From: Acanthopleura granulata
Taxonomy: Eukaryota > Mollusca > Polyplacophora > Chitonida > Chitonidae
Assembly: GCA_016165875.1 (NCBI GenBank)
Contig: JABBOT010000080.1
Location: forward strand, 46,892,032-46,956,031
Length of the DNA: 64,000 nt
Direction of reading: 5' to 3'
In this document: piece after piece, positions 59,291 through 64,000 of the stretch
Layout: each line of letters begins with the position of its first letter
Position numbering within the stretch: the first letter of the stretch is position 1
The notes under the pieces: generated by a model
Database searches by the model: none
Told to the model about the DNA's origin: nothing
The model's input: only the letters and a program-made list of their open reading frames with translations
Position numbers and translations under genes: made by a program

Positions 59291-60181
59291 TTTTGTCACG
59301 AACTTTAATTTTTTTTACATGAAATACTGCTTTGGTATATTGTGGGGGGGTTGCTTTTGTTTTTGTTTTGTTTTTTTTTGTTGTTTGTTTTTTTTTGCAT
59401 GCCCACAACTCCCTTCAGTATGTTTTTACTTTAACCTACATGCGATTGTGTGTTTTGCCTGTAACTGTAATCCGTGTTGTTGTGCTGTCCTAGCGTGAGT
59501 CATTCCAATGAATGGAACGCCAAAAATATAATATCTGTCTGTCTGTAGCTTACAATTCCTTCCTGTAAGAGGGGGTCGATTGTTGGCGAGAGCTTACAAA
59601 TTGTAAATCATCGTGACTTACGATCCGCCACTACAAAGCAAGGAGAACGGTCATTTGATGCATGCATCATTACAAGGTCTGTAAACCCTGTGTACTCAAC
59701 TGACTGCTTTTATGACAAGACAAAAGTCTTTATTGTCTGTGTTATTATTTCCTTTATTGAACGGCAAACAATTGGTTAAGGCAGAACAGGATCATGACCA
59801 ATGGGTTCTCACAACATGACTTCGACATACTGGACAGTGTACGATGGCGCATTATACCTTTTTATGATCAGTTCATCAGATTTTTGCATTTTTTGTTATT
59901 TCAGATGGCATGTGTCTATGGCTTACCAAGATAATGTTTTTACCATCTGTACAAAAGCCGAGAATACGTTTCTCTTAACTACACGGCAACAAATTTTGTC
60001 CCATTGTATTAGCCCGTTGAGTCGAAGTTACAATTGCCTTTTCTCGTCTTGTGATGGCCACCATGTGGCTCCACTGACTATCTGGGTGCCGTTTACATAA
60101 CCGAGCTTGATGGTCTCACCACTCGAGACAAATGCTGACTTGATTTATACTTTGCAGGCCCACATAGCGTTTTTCTGAATA
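59291..60181. other. Intergenic DNA with a T-rich tract
   Basis: An interrupted poly-T / TTTG tract lies at about 59340-59397. The rest shows no recognisable gene. Confidence 0.45.
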
Positions 60182-60187
60182 TTTATT
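60182..60187 (-). terminator. Candidate polyadenylation signal of cyclase gene B
   Basis: AATAAA on the minus strand, 134 bases after the stop codon of cyclase B, within a TTTATTTATTTAT stretch. Confidence 0.4.
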
Positions 60188-60320
60188 TATTTATCAGTTT
60201 GTTCATTTCAATTCGCTTCCCATTGTACTTTCTGTTATCTATTTTGATCACAAGGTTACAAGGAACTTTTATAAGACAATCCAGGAAGGAACAGCTATTT
60301 GAAACTGTGTCGTTACGCCG

Positions 60321-61682
60321 TTACAGGAAACTAAGAAGAAGGGCCTGTAGTCCGATGGCTAACATTCCCAAGAAAGTCATTTGTGATGGACGAGAAGATG
60401 CGTTGGAAATCACGTCCACAATAGCGTATGCGCGAATGGGACATCCGCTTCCGTCGTAGAGATTCATGGGAATGCCATAGAACATTGCCCCCGCTTCAGG
60501 AATCTTTTCCAAGTTAGCCAGATTTTCAAATCCAACTTTGTTGCCAGAGAAAAGGTTCAAATGTGCGCTGAATGTTTTGGTTGGTGCAGCGTCCAGTGAA
60601 ATACTGTCCACACCAATTCCGTGGAAATTGGGCCGATTTTCCACTAGCCATTTCGTTGTATTGCCGTGAAAACCTGGATAATGGAAAGTGCTAGCATCTT
60701 TTGGTGTTTTTGTATCGAAATACGATGCTGCGTTCGAGAACTTTTTGTCCCAGCCAGACTTCATGAGAACAATTGCCCCGTCAGGAATTTGTCCGTGCTT
60801 GGCTTCCCATGCTTCAACATCGGCCACCATGACCATGGCATCAGGGTTAGCAGCCGCTCGAGCCGTGATGTCGATCACAACGGCAGGACCTGTAAACTGA
60901 CTGATCGGAACTTCATGAAGACGCCATTTCCCCTCCATCATGTGAGAGGGAACATCCACGTGCGTCCCATAATGTTCCACAGTCTGGACAATGTTAGTTT
61001 CTAGCCTGGAAGAAATCAGAAATCACAATCAGTGATGATTATTTATTGTGTGGTGGATGAATATATGGAGGGAGGGACTGGCTGATTTAGTCTGTGACTG
61101 ATTTATGATTGATTAGTAGCGTGATGAAGTTAAGAATTGGTGTAATTGTCCAACCGATATATGTAGTGAGTTTAATGATTACGGGGGCATATCGGGTGTT
61201 TCCATTATTTTAGTCCATGAAAAATAACTTGTAAATATATTTTTACTTTGCTCATATCATAATACACTGGTATATTAGTCAGTTCAGTCGATGTTTGAGA
61301 TTGATTGAGTCCATTGAAAAAGACGCACGTCTTGAGTCTCGGTGTGCAGACAATTTCATCAATTATTTGTTAATGGTCATAACCATCGTGATTTTTCATA
61401 AAACGTTTTTAAAAGATAAAATAAAACACTTTTATTCATAGAGAGCTTTGTACAAGCAGCCTCGGTGTATTCATAAACACTCTCTAACACTAAGTAAACT
61501 TTCCCTGACCAGACTCCAAATTCCTCGTTGAACCCTCTTCGGTCGATTGTGAAGTTGAGGTCGGGGTAGATTGGGTACACCACACTCCCGGGCTTATGTT
61601 GGTGGGACAGGTCCACGATTTCCTTCCTAGCATTAGCCTGTAGGATCAGTAACAAAACGACAAGGGACAAAGGGCCACCCAT
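60321..61682 (-). CDS. Secreted cyclase-family (kynurenine formamidase-like) metal hydrolase, paralogue B, 285 aa
   Basis: Exons on the minus strand are 61682-61510 (173 nt) and 61005-60321 (685 nt), exactly the lengths seen in paralogue A, with the same split Trp codon. The protein has a signal peptide (MGGPLSLVVLLLILQANA), KEIVDLSHQHKPG, the metal-binding signature HYGTHVDVPSH, IVLMKSGWDKKFS, FHGIGVDSISLD, and a hydrophobic GPI-type C-terminus. Most of exon 2 is alignable with A residue by residue. It differs notably at the DRGMGKKFRAHVN / DAAPTKTFSAHLN segment and near the C-terminus. The two genes are tandem duplicates in the same orientation, about 13 kb apart. Substrate unknown. Confidence 0.94.
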
Positions 61683-61910
61683 CTGAAATCATAAAACACA
61701 GGCAAGGCTCTTATAAATACTCTCTGAAATCATAAGACTTGGTCAGTGATAGTAAGCAACGCATCAAATCTGACAAAATAGGACTACATCTAGTAGTCAG
61801 CTCATCTGAAATCATAAAACTCGGTCAGTGAGAGTAAGCAACCCCTCAAATCAAACAAAACAGGACCAGATCTAGCAGCCAATCCAGCTGAAATCATAAA
61901 ATTTGGTGAG
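61683..61910 (-). repeat. Tandem repeats of the cyclase B acceptor region, about four copies
   Basis: CTGAAATCAT (minus strand ATGATTTCAG) recurs at about 61683 (the gene), 61724, 61805 and 61888, with an accompanying AGTAAGCAACSC and TCAAATCWRACAAAA. The 81-83 bp spacing equals that at cyclase A, so the array form probably predates or accompanied the gene duplication. Only the first unit retains the ATG context. Confidence 0.8.
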
Positions 61911-62879
61911 GGCTAACAGGTCACAGGAGTGGACAGGGGCTAAATTGGAACAAGATCCTGAACCCGGGGCCGGATATCTCATGTAATCCCTGTACTCAAA
62001 AACACAGGCTTGTTTGCCTCTTGTAACGGATCAGAACGGTGCTTGCAGTTTGTCCACAAATCGCCACCACAAAAGGAGGAATGAACGATAGACTACACAG
62101 TTTGGACATAAGTTACTTCAGGCGGGAAGGGTTCCAGAATATGAAAGTAGTGGCAGGCTTACATATGGAGCTGAAAACCCGTAATTGGCTTTTCCACAAA
62201 ATATAGACTCGTACAATAGCGCCACAGATTGTATAGACCACACCACACTATCATAATAACAAATCGAAATAGGCAAAACCTACGTGCGAAAAGGGTAGCT
62301 TACTCCGATTACAGGTATAAAGTACATATAGGCCTACATGTATAGTAACTTTAGAATTAACCCGAAGCTGTTGTTGGTACCTTTTATCTACTTTACCTGA
62401 CAAGATAGCCTTTGTTTTTTTTTCCCATGGACTCGCAAGCAGCAGATGTTGATTACAGCCCTTCAGGTTGAAAAAATATCTGACAGATATTGAGAATGAG
62501 TCAGTATATAAGTGTTACCCATCCATGTTAAGTATATTGCTATAGTGACCACGGCATGATGGTTAGAAACCTGCTAATTTGAGTTTGACTGCATATTTGC
62601 TTCGGCATTAATTATATCCTTTCCAGTGCTTATCTTGTTCATGTAAGAGAGGGTTGTACTTTAGAACATGTAGAATATTTTACATTTCCTACCCACTGAC
62701 TCATATGAAGTCGAAAGAGGTCTACACATTTTAGCCCATGCTTTTATCTTACAACTTATTTAGGTACATGTTAATCAATCATCATTGTATATATGTTGTG
62801 AATATTCTATATGAGAGAAGTATCATTTTAAGCCCATGTTTGTGCTGTAATGTTCAGTATAAACACGATGCAGCAGAGG
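61911..62879. other. Upstream region of cyclase B, no recognised gene
   Basis: May contain the promoter or an untranslated exon of cyclase B. No decisive motif, repeat or coding stretch was found. Confidence 0.4.
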
Positions 62880-63070
62880 GCAAGCCGGAGTGGTCAGAGT
62901 AAACTATCGACATTTCACAAGTTACTGACGATCACTAATTTCCATATGCGATGTAGGCTACAGATGTGCACACCACACTGATCGAAGACAAGTGGCCGTC
63001 ATTATTTCCCGTTGTCAATTGCGGCCGTGTGCAAATATACATATTAAATAGGGATGACCTTTCAAACAAC
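62880..63070. repeat. Dispersed repeat C, diverged copy
   Basis: Shares ACTGACGATCACTAAT, ACAGATGTGCACACCACACT and GAAGACAAGTGG with the copies near 35050, 44205 and 63790. Confidence 0.45.
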
Positions 63071-63389
63071 TACAACTGCAACTATATGACGTTGCATACT
63101 GTCCCCAATGCGGGCGACCTGAAACCGGTCGCCGAGAAAACAGCACCGTTCTATTTTCGCACGGCGACATGGGTGTGGTCCTGATATGACATCTACAGTG
63201 AGGGCAGCACCACAGGCTAAACAGCGTTCTATTTTTGCGACGCTGCAGTTGTAGTTGTCACCCGCACTCGGAATGACCCTTTAAACAAACGTTTAGACTG
63301 TGTCAACCGCATATTGTCACCACGCATAAGGTCCCTGGTGCATGCGGGAATTGCACCCAAACCTTGTGGATCCAAGGAATTTATTTATT

Positions 63390-63690
63390 TATTTGTTTGT
63401 TTATTTGTATTTTTATTTATTTATTTGTTGCTGCTTAATGCCAACACTGAAGGATTTTTCACTTATACAATGACTGTCACTTTTGTGGATGTAGAAAACC
63501 GGGATGCCCGGCGTAAGCCACCGACCTTTGACAAGTTTGACGAACTTTCCCACGTATTGGTGGAAGACAAGAGGTCTTCTGTGTAAATGTTCATACGACC
63601 GTTGTGGACTGCTTATTGTTACCAAACAGTGAGAGTGGGCTTGTAGGGACGTGGAAATTCCTTGTCCCAGATAGGAAATTAACCCGTGCC
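63390..63690 (-). repeat. Diverged SINE-like element
   Basis: The tail-like TTTATTTATTTATTTG is followed by CTGAAGGATTTTTCACTTAT (compare CTCAAGAATATTTCACTTAT in SINE family A), GAAAACCGGGATGCCCGGCG and CCCACGTATTGGTGGAAGAC. The relation to family A is clear at the tail only. Confidence 0.5.
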
Positions 63691-63789
63691 TCGGGTGTCC
63701 TTAATTGCTGATGAAAGACATACAAGTCCTGTAACCAATCGCCACCGAACAGCTTGTCTCTGACTCAAATATCCTAAAAGTCCGCTGTT

Positions 63790-64000
63790 CCATCTGTGTT
63801 GGGTTCATGTAGTAAACCACCAACATTTGGGAAGCTATACTTCTGAACTTGGATCCCCATGAGTGATGTACAGATTTGCACACCATACTGCTGGAGGAAA
63901 AGTGTCTTCAACAACACTGTGATGACCCCTTCTTATCGTCAAGGTCACTGTTGACGGCCTCGATTAAACCCACGCCCTGTGTGCCCAAGCCATTGAAGGA
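63790..64000. repeat. Dispersed repeat C, copy running to the window edge
   Basis: Contains AAACCACCAACATTTGGG, GATGTACAGATTTGCACACC and GTGTCTTCAACAAC, then AACCCACGCCCTGTGTGCCC, which resembles a tRNA-like head in minus orientation. The copy is cut by the window end. Confidence 0.45.

Overview
The window is animal nuclear DNA: AT-rich, with multi-exon genes bearing GT-AG introns, tRNA-derived SINEs, non-LTR retrotransposon relics and many minisatellites. My best guess is a marine invertebrate, most likely a cephalochordate (amphioxus). Several arrays here repeat an exon-intron junction, and junction-spanning minisatellites ('mirages') have, as I recall, been described from amphioxus. A mollusc remains possible from the SINE types. 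I could not search any database.

Four protein-coding genes are supported, all on the minus strand. (1) EXOC8, the Exo84 subunit of the exocyst: 12 exons from the start codon at 16992 to 1649; its 3' part lies beyond the left edge. (2) A complete 15-exon SLC6-family neurotransmitter/amino-acid transporter (33502 to 20039, 671 aa), closest in character to nutrient amino-acid transporters. (3) and (4) Two tandem paralogues of a secreted, probably GPI-anchored, cyclase/kynurenine-formamidase-like metal hydrolase (46517-47596 and 60321-61682). Each is 285 aa with identical exon lengths. All splice phases in these four models close without error.

Between and inside the genes: a LINE relic (1-1290); a 30-unit array at the EXOC8 exon 11 donor (2450-3870); a 3 kb, 28-bp minisatellite in EXOC8 intron 3 (10377-13437); a SINE split by a TA-flanked MITE (15182-16010); a six-unit array of the SLC6 TM2 exon end (27940-28502); an 83-bp duplication of an SLC6 3' splice site (21666-21831); a 5 kb head-to-head satellite array (36540-41500); acceptor/start-codon arrays at both cyclase genes; a 3002-bp element with long terminal inverted repeats and a perfect 6-bp target duplication nested in a SINE (50917-53918); a second LINE relic (55435-56955); and a decayed DUF4371/hAT-like transposase (57928-59290).

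The genes do not form a pathway. The unifying theme is structural. In all four genes, tandem duplications include a splice junction (donor in two cases, acceptor in three). The 14 kb between the two cyclase paralogues has been filled by mobile elements.
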